The notes under the pieces were generated by a model that had not been told where the DNA came from, made no database searches, and worked only from the letters and a program-made list of their open reading frames with translations. Shown here piece after piece: positions 37,396 to 50,400 of a stretch of 64,000 bases of DNA (position 1 is the stretch's first letter; each line of letters opens with the position of its first letter). Where the stretch lies: assembly GCF_001411555.2 (NCBI RefSeq), contig NC_049901.1:41386964-41450963 (forward strand), given 5' to 3'. The stretch is from Juglans regia. Lineage: Eukaryota; Streptophyta; Magnoliopsida; Fagales; Juglandaceae. A program made the translations under genes and the position numbers.

Positions 37396-38523
37396 AAAAA
37401 TAAAATTTACCGAATAAGTTGAGGGTGCCGAGCAGACAATGAAGGATGATGGTAGCGGGCCACTGACACAGTTTATCGTTAGACATATCGTTAATTATAA
37501 ATTTTTTATTTTTTAAATACTTTTTAATATTTTTAATTATTAAAAATTATATAATTTAATTAAAAATTATTTCTTTAATTATTAAATAAAAAATAAATAA
37601 AATATATGAACAGTAAAATTAAACGGACTCTACTAATAACTTTTCGACAAGAAATGTGCTGTTGCTTTTATTTTTGTTAGTAGCAAAAGAGGATATATAT
37701 CCACATCAATCCTCGGGATTCCCTACTCTTTTTCTCTTTTAAATTAATTTTGCATTTGTTTTTTTATATTTTATTATGCCCTAATTAATCCCAATTCACA
37801 AAACTAATAATATCTTGATTTTTACCCAATTACCAAATAGTTATTTATTTAGAGCATTAGTATTGGATTATGTATCTATATATACATATATTTATATAAT
37901 ATGATCTTAAATTAGGTTTTATTAGATTATGCGTATCTAAAAACTTACATAGTTATAAACAATATTTCTACAAATTTAAAAATACATTGTTCACTCTTTA
38001 AATCTTTTTTTATTTTTTTTTCTCTCTCCTCTCCTATCTCTCCACCAATAGATAGAATTTTAAGAAAAAAATTATAGTAAGTGTTAAATGATAGAATTTG
38101 CGGTGGTACTAATTGTAAAATATAAAAAAAGTTAGGAAAATAAATAAATAATAATAATCTTTTTTATTATTTGGTTCAAATATGTATAATTCAATGTGAG
38201 AGGTTTTCTTGATATGTAAAATTAATCTTTAAAATATGTGATTTTGTATATGCATATAGAAAAATCAATTCTAATGCTTGCCGATTCATTAATTTGGCAA
38301 ATTCATTAATATCTATTGCAATATATTGTCAATAGATTTTACTATACATCAATTATTATTCACTCCATGCTTGACAACTTTTTTTTAAAGCTCTCTCTCT
38401 TCGACCTCTCTCTCTCTTCAATCTCTCTCTCTCTTTAACCTCTCTCTCTTATCAGACCCCCTCTCTCTCTCTTATCAAGTCGGTTCACACATAGAGTGTA
38501 GGTTGTGCGGTTTGGGATTTGGC

Positions 38524-39216
38524 ACAGTAATTAGGGATGTAAATTTAAACCGGAAAATCGAAAAGTCAGACCAAACCGGTTGGTCCGGTTTTGAATTGGT
38601 CCGGTCTGGAACAAGTTCCTATATTATGAAAACTGGCTAGAACCGATCTGGTTTCGGTTCCGTAATTTCCGGAACCGAACCGAACCATTTGGAAAAAAAT
38701 ATATATAAATTAATTTTATACATTATACAAAATATTTATATATATAATATATAATAATATATTAATTTTTTATATATAATATATAATTATATATCATATA
38801 TGAAATAATTTAATATTATAATTTATAAATTATAACATAAAATGTTAATCTTAAATATGAACATTTGTAATTTGTTTAATCAAATGTTATTAATATAATT
38901 ATATATAAGATAATATTATTATAATTTATAAAATAAAAGTTTAATCTTAAAAATGAAAATTTAATTGATCATATGCTTTAAACATGATATATATATATAT
39001 TAAATTATTAATAATATTTTATCATAAGAAGTAACATTTTATTATATGTTTTTTACATTTTAATAAACCGGACCGGACCGGATCGAAAACTGGTAAAATC
39101 GGATGTACCGGTTTAGGAGCGTAATCGATTTTGAAAAATGAAAAATCAGTATATACTGATTCGGTCCTAGATTTTATCCAAAACTGGACCGGACAGATTA
39201 CACCCCTGACAGTAAC
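38524..39216. mobile_element. hAT-like non-autonomous element (38,532-39,208) with near-perfect 8-bp target duplications
   Basis: The 677-bp element starts TAGGGATGTAAAT and ends ATTACACCCCTG. The flanks are ACAGTAAT (38,524-38,531) and ACAGTAAC (39,209-39,216), an 8-bp duplication with one mismatch. Both subterminal regions are crowded with ACCGG, GGTCC and GGACCGG motifs, and the middle is AT-rich with no coding capacity. Similar elements lie at 24,796 and 53,251. Confidence 0.72.
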
Positions 39217-39270
39217 TGATGAAAAGATTTATTCATTGTCAATATATCATTTAATACCAAGTTGGCCAAG

Positions 39271-39271
<1 letters not shown>

Positions 39272-39304
<33 letters not shown>
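39272..39304. repeat. (AT)n microsatellite
   Basis: An uninterrupted alternating AT tract shortly downstream of the hAT-like element. Confidence 0.9.
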
Positions 39305-39310
<6 letters not shown>

Positions 39311-39332
39311 CTGTTATCATCACGAGATCGGC

Positions 39333-39528
39333 TTAGTTTGGATTGAGTAATACTTTCAACTCATCTAATTTTATCTCATCATTATAATTTTTATAAATTT
39401 TTACATAAAATATAAAAAATCATTCAATTTTTTTAAATTCTAAAATAATAATAATATTTTATTTTATTTTAAATTTTTATCTCTATTCATCTCATCTTAA
39501 ATTACTATTCAAACCTAACCTAAAAATT
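39333..39528. mobile_element. MITE, GATGA-ended family, reverse orientation
   Basis: Starts TTAGTTTGGATTGAG and ends ATTCAAACCTAA. TCATCTNATTTTATCTCATC at the left and CATCTCATCTTAAATTA at the right bracket an AT core like that of the 21,186 element. Confidence 0.55.
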
Positions 39529-40504
39529 TAATCAAATTAATATCTAATAGTAACAGAACATTTTAATCCATTATATAGATTTGCCATCTTCGTGACCCGT
39601 GACGTGGTCTTTATATCGATAGAAATTATTAACTATTGATAAAAAAATTTATTAAAATTTTAATATTCGAAATCGTAACAAAAAAATTAAAATCAAATAT
39701 ATATATATTTTTTTCAAATCACAAAATCTAAAATTTATGGAAATAATAATATAAAAAAACGAATGGAAAGGAGAGTACGGTAGCAGAGTGGCAGACGCCC
39801 TCTGACAATAATTTATGGGTTGTGATAAGTTTATTATTCTCTTCCTATTTATTTATTATTTATAATATATTTAAAGTATTTTATATTTTTATTATTTTTT
39901 AAATATTTTTTTAACATCTTTAATCATTAAAAAAAAATTAAAAAAATATATAATTTTTCACTTCTTTAACCATTAGATAAGATTAAAAATTACAAACAAA
40001 TAAAGTATAAAAAGAATAATAAATAAATAGTAAGAAGATAGTAACTTTATCTTTATCCATAATTTATGTCGTGTTATTATTTTGCACGATCTATAAAATA
40101 ATAATAATAATAATAAATTTTTTAATAGTAAAATAGAAAATTGGTTTACTTTTAAGATTAAAATTTTAAATTTTAAAAATTTTAAAAATCTCTCATCTCA
40201 TTATTATAATTTTCATCAATTATCATATAAAATAAAATAAATAATATAATTTTTTAAAATTTTAAAATAAAAATAAAAATAAAATATATATTTTATTTAA
40301 TTTTTTAACTTTAATTATTTTACCTCTAAAACCATGCGAGAAAATCACATCAGTTGTGTTCTGTACGTAAATGCGTGTACTCGATAGGAGGAAACTTCCG
40401 ATATGGGACTCTTTTTAGCGTAATAAAAAAGACAGGTAGCGGTAGGTGGCTTCTACACCTCTCTCTCTCTCATTTATAGGCCAAGGAAGAGACACAGCTC
40501 AATC

Positions 40505-40710
40505 AAAGAGTGATTTGAATTTATGAGTTAAGATGAATAGTAAATAATAAAATAAAAATTAAATTATTTATTAAATTTTGTATAAAAATTTAAGAAAATT
40601 ATTTTGAATTTAAAAATTTTGAATTATTTATTATATTTTATATGAAAATTTGATAAAGTTATAATGATTAGATAAGTTGAACTACAGTGAATTTTAAATG
40701 CAAACAAGAC
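40505..40710. mobile_element. MITE-like copy, degenerate
   Basis: GAATTTATGAGTTAAGATGAATAG at the left, TATAATGATTAGATAAGTTGA at the right and a trailing TGCAAACAAGA resemble the GATGA-ended family. Confidence 0.4.
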
Positions 40711-40742
40711 AGAATATATTTTCGAAATTGTGAAAGTTTACC

Positions 40743-41093
40743 ACATTATTAACATTAGTCCGTACTCATTAAGACCCAATTTATTTATTTTTGTAATGAT
40801 CTAAGCTTTTTACTATTCTTCCTAATGAATATAAAGTCGGGAAACTTGAAGAGAAATAATCAAGGAAGCCATAATTTGGTTTTATCTTTTTGGATGTTTG
40901 AGAATAAAATCCCGACTACATGAGTTTTTTACAAGTTAGACATAATTTAAGGGAAAGTTTCGTCTGTCTGACTTTGATGTTCCCTTTAAATTATTTGCAT
41001 CAAATTACAAATAGAGTAAACTTAAAGCCTAATGAGTACGGATGAGTTATCTAAAATTGGGTCTTAATGAGTACCAACTAATGTTAATAATGT
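40743..41093. mobile_element. MITE with inverted repeats of about 39 bp
   Basis: The left arm at 40,743-40,782 (ACATTATTAACATTAGT, then CGTACTCATTAAGACCCAAT) is the near-perfect reverse complement of the right arm at 41,054-41,093. The core of about 270 bp has no open frame. Confidence 0.8.
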
Positions 41094-41116
41094 CGTAACT
41101 TAAATTTCGTCTCGTT

Positions 41117-41310
41117 TATTTCTACAAAATTTTTTATTTTATTTTATTTAATTATTATAATTTTTTTTTACATTCTCACATAAAATAAAATAAACAATTC
41201 AATATTTTTTAAATTTTAAAATAAAAATAATATTAAAAAATAATATTTTATTTAATTTTTAACTTTTATTTCAGCTCATTTCGTCTTATATGTAAAAATA
41301 AACGAGATTT
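41117..41310. mobile_element. MITE with CTCGTTTATTT ends
   Basis: Starts CTCGTTTATTT and ends AAATAAACGAG, perfect 11-bp inverted ends related to those of the 21,186 element. The AT-rich core has the family's usual order of motifs. Confidence 0.65.
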
Positions 41311-41884
41311 TAAAACTATAAATATTTGAAATTACGTCTGATATGGTTGAGTTCTTGACGTTAATTTTGAAAAATAATGATTGAATTAGATTAAAATTTA
41401 GAAAATTAAAGAGTTTAGAGAATCTTAATCAGACATGAAACACTTTCATTGGTAAAACCAAAATGACACAAAAGACAACTGTGGATACAATTGCTGTGAG
41501 CTTTTGGACAAAATTACCCTTCAAATCAATTCAATGAATGTAACTCATCAAACTTAATCACAGAGGCTTGAACTTATGTACTGTCAAACAAAAATACACA
41601 ACAATAAATACGACAGCGCACTCTCTCACCCAAAAATAAGCTTTTCTAAGTGAAATACACGTGGCCCAATCGTACTCGTATGTATCCCAATCACGTTGTT
41701 TTCATAGAGACAACGAAATAGATTTTTTTTTAGGAAGAAATTTAACTTATTTGCCCTTGCACATTTTGAGAGAGAAAGAGTAACATCTTGTGAGATCTAC
41801 AGATAATAATGGTTTATTCAATTTAAATTTAATTCTATATTAATTATGTCGTGAAAAATAAAATCATAGTTTCTTATTGAATAA

Positions 41885-42056
41885 TGTTAGATACAATTAT
41901 GAGTTGTGTAAGCGCTGTACACATCTTTTAAAAAAAATACAGTTACTATTAAAAAATTAATTTATTCATTTAAATTCTCATATTTATTTATTTATTTTTT
42001 AAAATACACGATATTTACGCATTCTATGACTGTAAATACTATTTCTATTTTTTCTA
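41885..42056. mobile_element. Dispersed MITE-like family copy
   Basis: Carries GTTACTATTAAAAAATTAAT, TCTCATATTTATTTATTTAT and ATGACTGTAAATACTATTTC in the family order. Confidence 0.5.
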
Positions 42057-42165
42057 TACAATTCTAAAGGAAGCCTTCTTTTGTCCTTTGCAACATAGTT
42101 AGCAAAATGAATTTTTTCTTGTGTCGCGATGTGCCCAAAATGTGTGTTCAATTATAATTTAGGTT

Positions 42166-42376
42166 TCGTTTGTATTCGTAACTCATTTCAACCCACTTCA
42201 ATTCATCTCATCTCATCATTATAATTTTCTTAAATTTTCATACAAAATATAATAAACAATTCAATTTTTTTAAATTTCAAAATAACTTTCTCAAATTTCC
42301 ACACAAAATATAATAAATAATTTAATTTTTATTCTACTATTTACAAACCATCTCAATTCATATTTAAATCTAAACC
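42166..42376. mobile_element. MITE-like copy of the GATGA-ended family
   Basis: Starts GTTTCGTTTGTATTCG and contains TCATCTCATCTCATC, with an ATCTCAATTCATATTTAAAT right end. The borders are approximate. Confidence 0.5.
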
Positions 42377-43394
42377 ACTCCTAATCGTCCTGTACTCTCT
42401 CCCCAATTAAAAACTGACAAAATAAAACAATTTAAAATAAATGTATCATATTCAAATCTTAACACGTTTTATGAGATTCTTCAGAATTTAGAAATTTTTT
42501 AAAATAAACTACTTGATTCATTCAAATTTTAAAGATAAAAAAAAAAAGATAAATCATTGTGATTATTAGATTGTTTAAAATTTAATTTTAAATACAAATT
42601 AATGATTAGCGAATTCGAATAAGGATATTTAAAGAATTTGAAGTTCTAGATCCAAATGTAATGTTGGGTGTGCTAATTATTTTTCAAGGAATTTGTATAA
42701 GTTGTATTTAAACCATGAAAAAAAAAACCACTAAAGAAGGGGGAGAAAAAAGAAAAGAAATGAGAAGGTTTATGTCCTTGATATCAAAATTCAAAAGGGA
42801 AATTATATATATATATATATATATATATTTATGTGTTTCGTACAAACACTTTATCAAAAAGTCGATTCTATTATAAAAAAATGTGAAAAATTCACTTTTT
42901 CTTGATGAGAATCATATTTTTATAAAATATTTATATAATATTTGTATATTTGAAATTTTATCTAGCATTACTCAAATACCATAAAACAGAGTTTATGCAA
43001 TGTACTTGTCACATCAGGTTGTGAAATTACCATAAAACTTATAAGAATTATCGGTTTCCATGTGCACCATGCGCGAGCACCCAACCGAAGGGGGGTTGAC
43101 TGTTTGGTAAATGGATGCACTACACTTGTCATGACAAAAACTTTATTTTAAAATTTGAATTTAGAATTGATAAGCAGAGAAGATAGACAACCTCAATTCC
43201 AGCATCAAACAAGTTGGGGATCCTTTAAGAAGTTTCCCATCAATGTCGTCTTTGAATGGGGGAAGTTTCAACAGTTTTGGAATTAAATGTGGGCACGCAA
43301 TTTCTGCTCTTGGAATCAGCCAAAATCTATGGTACTTTCATGTTGCTCTCTCGAATAAGGAAACTTGTCCAAATTACTATATCATATCATGGTC

Positions 43395-43562
43395 AGTCGT
43401 AGAATGCGCAAATATCGTACAATCGTTTTAAAAAAAGAATAGGGTTCATTATTAAAAAATTATTATTTTTTTTCATGTGGGTCTTATATTTATTTATTTT
43501 TTTTAAAGCGATTGCATGACGTTTGCACACTCACGACTGCAAGTATTATTTCTCATATAGAA
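43395..43562. mobile_element. Dispersed MITE-like family copy (best preserved)
   Basis: GTCGTAGAATGCGCAAATAT, CATTATTAAAAAATTATTAT, CATGTGGGTCTTATATTTAT, TGCACACTCACGACTGCAAG and TATTATTTCTC occur in the family order. The two ends (TCGTAGAATGCGCAAAT and TTTGCACACTCACGA) are imperfectly inverted. Confidence 0.55.
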
Positions 43563-43768
43563 TAATGTGACATTAAATGATAGGTGTACAAATAAAATAT
43601 AATAAATAATATTCAATCATTTAATGTTATATCATGAAATGATGAGAGGATGATGAGAATTGAGATGATGAGTAGCATTACTCATCTTCTTATACTAAAC
43701 ACTAGCACTAGCACTTCACTAGCCTACAACTTCAAATAAGTAGGATTAGGGATAGAAAATTTGATTTA

Positions 43769-44060
43769 AGGGCATGTTTGGACACTATGAAAATTCTCAG
43801 AATTCTTTAAATTTTTCATAATTTCATTCACAATTATCACTCAAATATAAAATACTTTTCAATTTCAAGTTTTCAGCTTTTGAATCTAATCATTATTCAA
43901 ATACAAAAATCAATTCAATTTTTACAAACTTTAAAACAAAAATTATATTGTATTTTTCAAAATCTAATAAAATATTTTTACTTAAAATCATTTCACTATT
44001 ATTTACAAAATTTTGAAGTATTTTTCACTCATTACTGCTGACTCTGTCCCCAAAGGCCCA
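43769..44060. mobile_element. MITE-like element with GGGC...GCCC ends
   Basis: Starts GGGCATGTTTGGACA and ends TGTCCCCAAAGGCCC, imperfect inverted ends around an AT-rich core. Confidence 0.5.
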
Positions 44061-45681
44061 GCAAGCCCGTAATCCACAAGTCCATTAAAACCCAGCATTT
44101 AGACTTTGTTTCCAGGCCTCGTTATAGCTTTGCTCGGTACTCCAGGACTGGGGCCCAAGCCCCAAAAGCCCTGGCCCTACAACATTATACATTGTTCTCA
44201 CTTCTCATACCTTTTCTCTTCAAAATCTTCACTTTTTTTTTAATAAATAATAATCAATATTCGCAATTAAACTATTTTGTTTTAGAAGATAATAATTTAT
44301 TTTATTTTATTTTATTTTTTAGTTTGAAGTATTATATTTATACCAAGTTAATACTTCAAAATTAAAAATTAAAAAGCATTATATTTGAGTGGTATTTAGA
44401 TGTTGAGATGAGATGAATTGAGATAACATCGACATTCAAAGATGACTTAATAAACATATAAATAGTGAAATCACGGTTAGTTATTCATGTGTCTATTAGT
44501 GTGCACATATGCCTTTATCAGTAGCAATACTCTTTTCCATATTCCATCACATTTTAAAGATGATAAATTCTCAGATCTCAAATTTTGAAAAATTATTTTA
44601 AAATTAAAATATAAGGAACTTTATATACCAAAAGTCTAAGATACTCTAAAAAGATTATGATTCTTGTAACGATTCATTAAAAAGGTTCCTTTCATACTGT
44701 TGGTGCAAAGAAGGCATCTTTTGCAATATTGATATGACTAGAATTAAGTTATAAAATAAAATAAAATAAAATTTGAACTACTTTTTGAGTTTGACATATC
44801 AAGAATATAAAAATCTTTGAAATGTAATCTTTCAAAATGCGATTCTTCCATAATTTATCATATTCAATAAATTATTTAAAAGAAATCTTATCCATAATAA
44901 TTATATATATATATATATATAGAGGATAAATGCTATCATATCATCTAATTTATATCACTTATTTTGTTCGTGATGTCACATAAAAGAATTTAAAAAAAAA
45001 CACGTGGTGTCACATGACTTGTTAAAAATATAAAAGAACTAAAAACACAAACATATAAGAGATAGACTAAATCTAGAATTCAATATTTTTATTTTTATGT
45101 TTTTGAATATGATTTTGTTTTGAATATATATATATATATATATTAACAATTCACGACACCTAAGTTCTAAGTTAATGGGATAAAATGAGTAAAACTTTTA
45201 CTCATTATCTCACGTAACATATTATATATAATTTTTATTTATTTTATTAGATATGTGGTGTATGAATAATAAATAGAATAATTTATTTAATTTAAAAAGA
45301 ATAAAAAATATATATATAATGCTTGGTGGGTTATAAGACGAGCAGTAAAGGTCGTTGACAGTTGAGCTAAAAATCTACGTCTAACCCAAATGAGCCGACA
45401 CGTAGGGATTTAAATGGTCAGAGGTCTGCCTCAACGACCAAACTAAACAGTTTTTTGTCGGTAACGCTCTTTTTACGCGTACTATGAGAGTTCCGATACT
45501 GGAAAAGCAGCAGCAGAAGGAAAAAAAGGTGGGATCATTGGTCCGCCAAGATCTTTGGTAACAATGATAATACGTATGGACATTGAACTCTAATCTGGCA
45601 CTGCTTCTTCTTTACCCGGCACAAGTCTTTTGCTACTCTAGTGATCTCCCACAAAAAGAGTGAAGAAGAAGAAGAGCGAAA

Positions 45682-47324
45682 ATGGGGTTCTTTGTGGGGC
45701 TGATACTTGGAATTGCCATGGGACTAGCGCTGATAGTCGGCTTCGCCCGGTGTGAGAACGTACGATCAAAGCGCCGGTCCGCACTGGCCACCACCATTGC
45801 CGCTTTTGCAAGGATGACCGTCGAAGATTCCAGAAAGATCCTCACTCCAGATCACTACCCTTCCTGGGTCGTCTTCTCTCAGCGCCAGAAGTTGAGCTAT
45901 CACTCTCCATATTTTCCGAGTCTCTTACATAATCATCGAGAGACTGACATTTTTGTGGGTTTACTTTCTTTTTTATTTTGGGGTACAGTTGAGTTGGCTT
46001 AATCTTCATCTCAAAAAGATCTGGCCTTATGTTGATGAGGTATTATTTGTATCTAGTTGAAAAGAAAAGATCAATACGAGTTTTGTGTTTTGAGTGATGG
46101 TGATTTAGAGGATGAACTTGGTGATTGTAGGCAGCGTCTGAGCTGATAAAGACTTCGGTTGAGCCGGTTCTGGAACAATATAGACCGATTATACTGTCCT
46201 CGCTCAAATTTTCCAAGTTCACTCTCGGTACAGTGGCACCACAATTTACAGGTTAATTACCTACATTCGCCGTACTAATTTTTATTTTTTTATATTTATG
46301 CTTTTGAAGTGTATGTGTGTATGCATGCAGAATTCTGTTTCCGTTTGTAATTACTAGTTTGATCACATGCATTTGGTTAATGCAACAGAGCTTATTGCTA
46401 GAAACCTCATGATCCTTTCTTATTAACTTGCCATAAGAGGTATTCAATTCCTTTTTAAGTACCACTCTTGGTAAGTCAAGAAGAAAGAATCACGATCTAT
46501 TATATAGAAAAGATTAATAGTCTTTGCTCTATAGTACCACTATTTCTCTTCTTCCGCTTCAAACTTAAATATTTAGCTAGTTATAATAAAACTGTTTATT
46601 TGTGACCAGTTATAACTATTTCCTGATAGAATGAATCTGTTTTCGTCACAAATAGTCATTATTATCATAAATACTCATTTTTCTTATAACGTTAGAGGTT
46701 CTTATGGATCAATTTTATCCTTTTAGGACTTTCTATTATTGAAAACGGAGATCAAGATAGTGTCACCATGGAGTTGGAGATGAACTGGGATGGGAACCCA
46801 AGTATAATACTGGATATTAAGACTAGACTTGGTGTTGGACTTCCGGTGCAGGTAATGTTTTTCTAATTTTTGTATGGAAATTAATCTAGGATGGGATTTC
46901 TCAAAGGTAGAAATTAAGTACCAACTTTTAGGCTATGATATATTTTCTCTCCTATTTGAATGTGTCGAGGAACTGAAAAATAATTGTAGCTCCATTTCAT
47001 TGGAAACTTCAGCTTCCCTGGGAAGCGTGACTTCCTCTGAAAACACTGACAGTGTATCTTCTTGAGCTTCCTCCCTGAATGCTTTGATTCTAATTTTGAT
47101 GCTTTCTTTATTCTGTTTAGGTGAAAAATATCGGATTCACGGGGGTTTTCAGGTTGATTTTTAAGCCATTGGTTGAGGAGTTTCCGTGCTTTGGAGCTGT
47201 TTGTTGTTCTCTAAGAGAAAAGGTGCCACGTCTTTCTATAACCATCCTATAAGATATTGGAAGTAGAAAGGATGTATACGCATAAATTATGCATATCAGA
47301 TGACCTTTTATCTTTTGGAGTTTT

Positions 47325-47419
<95 letters not shown>

Positions 47420-50400
47420 TCACAATGCATATGGTTTTGTGAATATTAAAATTTCCCTTGCAGAAAAATTTGGATTTTACACTTAAAGTTGTTGGTGGTG
47501 ACATATCAACGGTTCCTGGGCTCCAAGATGCAATAGAGGTTTGAGAAAATTCCATCACGTGTTACTATTGTTGCCATTTTACCAGACTGTTTTTTATCAT
47601 CAAGTGCTAATATCTATGAGTTTTTTTTGTTCCTGATATGAAATTGACCAGTCCAATCAGACACCAAAAGTTGTACCTTGTAAGCCAGCCCCCCCAACAC
47701 CCCCAAAAAAAAATCTACTTGAAAATACAGTATGTCTTAAAATATCAAGTCCATTGATATCATATTGAGGTTTCGGATGTTCTGATAACATCTGGTCCCA
47801 GATGTGGATATTAGGATTGTAGTTCCTCCCAATTATTCATCCAAGAAATTAATTGTGATTCACAAAAATTAGATAAATATGTTTCATGCTCTAGTTGGCA
47901 ACTTGCACTTGATCGCTTAGCATGGTTTGGAATTTATTAGGTCGGTCAAACAATAACAGAAATATTCCCAAGTCAGCTCCCGTAATAGTGATTTTGGTGC
48001 GTACTTAAGCAGATTTATCAGCCAAAGTTCACAAGGTTTTGAACTTGTGTAGCTTTGAAAGAACCAATTTGCGAACTTAACTCCTCCAGTGAAACTAATT
48101 TGCATTACTTGCATGTTTCATTGAGTTTTGACTAGTGATGCACCAATCAGGGTATTACATGAATAAGCTTATTTTTTGTTACAACGGAGAGTCATTGTCA
48201 GAGAGTGACCTTCAGTCAGTGTCAAGGTTTTGAACTATAATTACGAGTTGTATTCAGTTTGCATACTGAACTAATTATTGTATGTTTATTTGAAATGCCA
48301 AAATTTACCAAGACTTGAACTTTTTTTTGCACCATGGGAGAAATTAATCGATAAATTTTGGTTTGGTAATTTGAGAGATAATTTGATAGTACATTGTGTT
48401 TGTTGAGGTACTTTAAGGATTTATATGTGTAACTGTGTTCTATGGCCAACTACAATTTCTGGTTTCCATGCCTTTTTTTTTTTTCAAATAATAATGCCAT
48501 GCATTGAATTTAGTCTTTTAACACTGAGTATGTGTATCTTATGTATACATCGTCGGGATTTGCATTATAAAAAATCTGTGTAACGAAGAGGTATATATGT
48601 TTATACAGAGTACAATACGGGATGCTATAGAAGATACTCTTATGTGGCCTGCTCGAAAAGTTGTACCTATTTTGCCTGGGGATTACAGGTAGGCCTTCAT
48701 ATGGACAAGGATATGAGCTAAACCTTTGGAAATTGCGATTATTCTTGTAGTTATCTGTGGTATCGTTGTGCATGCCATGAACACAATGGATATGCATGCT
48801 GATGCCTCTAAATGGCTGGGGGAGGTCTTTGCTCATCGATGATCATTTTTATCATTCATCAGCAGCCTTGGCATGCGCTTGAGTTACTATATCAAGGTGG
48901 TAAGAGGGAGAAAGGAAACGTGGTCTTTGCTCACTGATTATTATCATTATCAACTAGCTGCCTTGTTATGCATGCATTAGGTGGCTAATGGGGAGAGAGA
49001 GAGAGAGAGAGAGTGGTGGTCTTCGCTCATTGATTCATATTGTGATTTTCTTCGGTCTAATAGTTAGTGCTTTTGTTGTTTAGTGACCTGGAGTTGAAGT
49101 CTGTTGGGATATTAGAGGTGAAGCTTGTGCAAGCAAAGGAGCTGACAAATAAAGATATCATTGGAAAGTCAGATCCCTATGCTGTATTATATGTACGACC
49201 ATTACATGACAGAATGAAACGTAGCAAAATAGTTGTAAGTTCTTCTGCATTTTCCTTAATTCCTGTTTTCGTCACTTGTTTTTGAAAGAGATCCTTTTTT
49301 TTTTTTTTTTATTCAGAATAATGATCTAAACCCAATCTGGAACGAACACTATGAATTTATTGTTGAAGATGCATCCACTCAACATTTGGTGGTGAAAGTT
49401 TATGATGATGAGGGGGTTCAGACATCTGAGCTCATTGGGTGTGCTCAAATACAGCTAAGCGAACTTCAGCCCGGTAAAGTGAAGGATGTTTGGTTGAAAC
49501 TTGTTAAAGATTTGGAGGTCCATAGAGATAATAAACACAGGGGGCAGGTGAGAACGCAAAATGCTTTGAATCATTAAACTTGTTATTGACTGTGAGAGCT
49601 ACCTTTCTTTTTCTGTTGGCAAATTTTTGTTTGACCAAACTTCGAGAATTGCAGCACCTGTCCCCTGCTGATGCTATGTTAACTAACCTCCGCAATGTTA
49701 TATGCCTTTCTTCTTAAAAGAAAGGTACTTCCTGCATGCATCCTGTAAGTGCTTTCTGGGTTGGATCTTAGGCTGACCAAATTGTCTTCTAGTTCTAGCA
49801 ATAAAATTCATAACTTGTCAATGTTGGGAATAAAGCTGAAAGGAAGTCTGCTTGGTTGCCTTGAGGGTGATAAATTCTAAACTGATCTTGTTGGGTTTGG
49901 CGCTAATGTTCAAGGTGTTAATGTACTATGTATGCTCTAAAGAGTAAAAAGACTCGAATGATCATTCTATGATGAACCGTCTGTTTTGTGTTGTGCATAT
50001 TACATTTGGTAAATTGGTAATACTGCTAGTGGAATCGGCTCCCCATCTGGGATGTCTGTGGTATCTCCAAGGAGATTTATAAGACTTCATATTGTCCTAT
50101 ATATGCTGAAATCTTCATGTTTTCTTTTCTTTCTAAACAGCCAACCTTCCCTACCCTACCCTCCCCTCCACCCACCCCTTTCTATCGGGTAAAGCACAGT
50201 TCGGTGATGATAATTTGATGACTTTTTTACTATAGAGGCTTCAATGATCTTGTGAATATTTTATTTTGAGGCTTAAGATGTAAGACTTATCAATTTGGGT
50301 CACAAAGAAGTATTTTTTCGAACTTAAATCTATATTTCACTTGAGCTATATTTTTTGGAAATAATTGCAGTTTAGATAAGACGAAGTCCATCATTGCTTT

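Larger units (their letters stand above)
36800..45400. other. 8.6-kb gene-free AT-rich region
   Basis: No coding exon can be supported. The stretch consists of AT-rich DNA, several MITE copies, one hAT-like element with near-perfect target duplications (38,532-39,208) and AT microsatellites (about 39,272-39,304, 42,806-42,828, 44,905-44,920 and 45,125-45,142). Short open frames such as 39,131-39,346 and 43,243-43,431 show no family resemblance. Confidence 0.6.
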
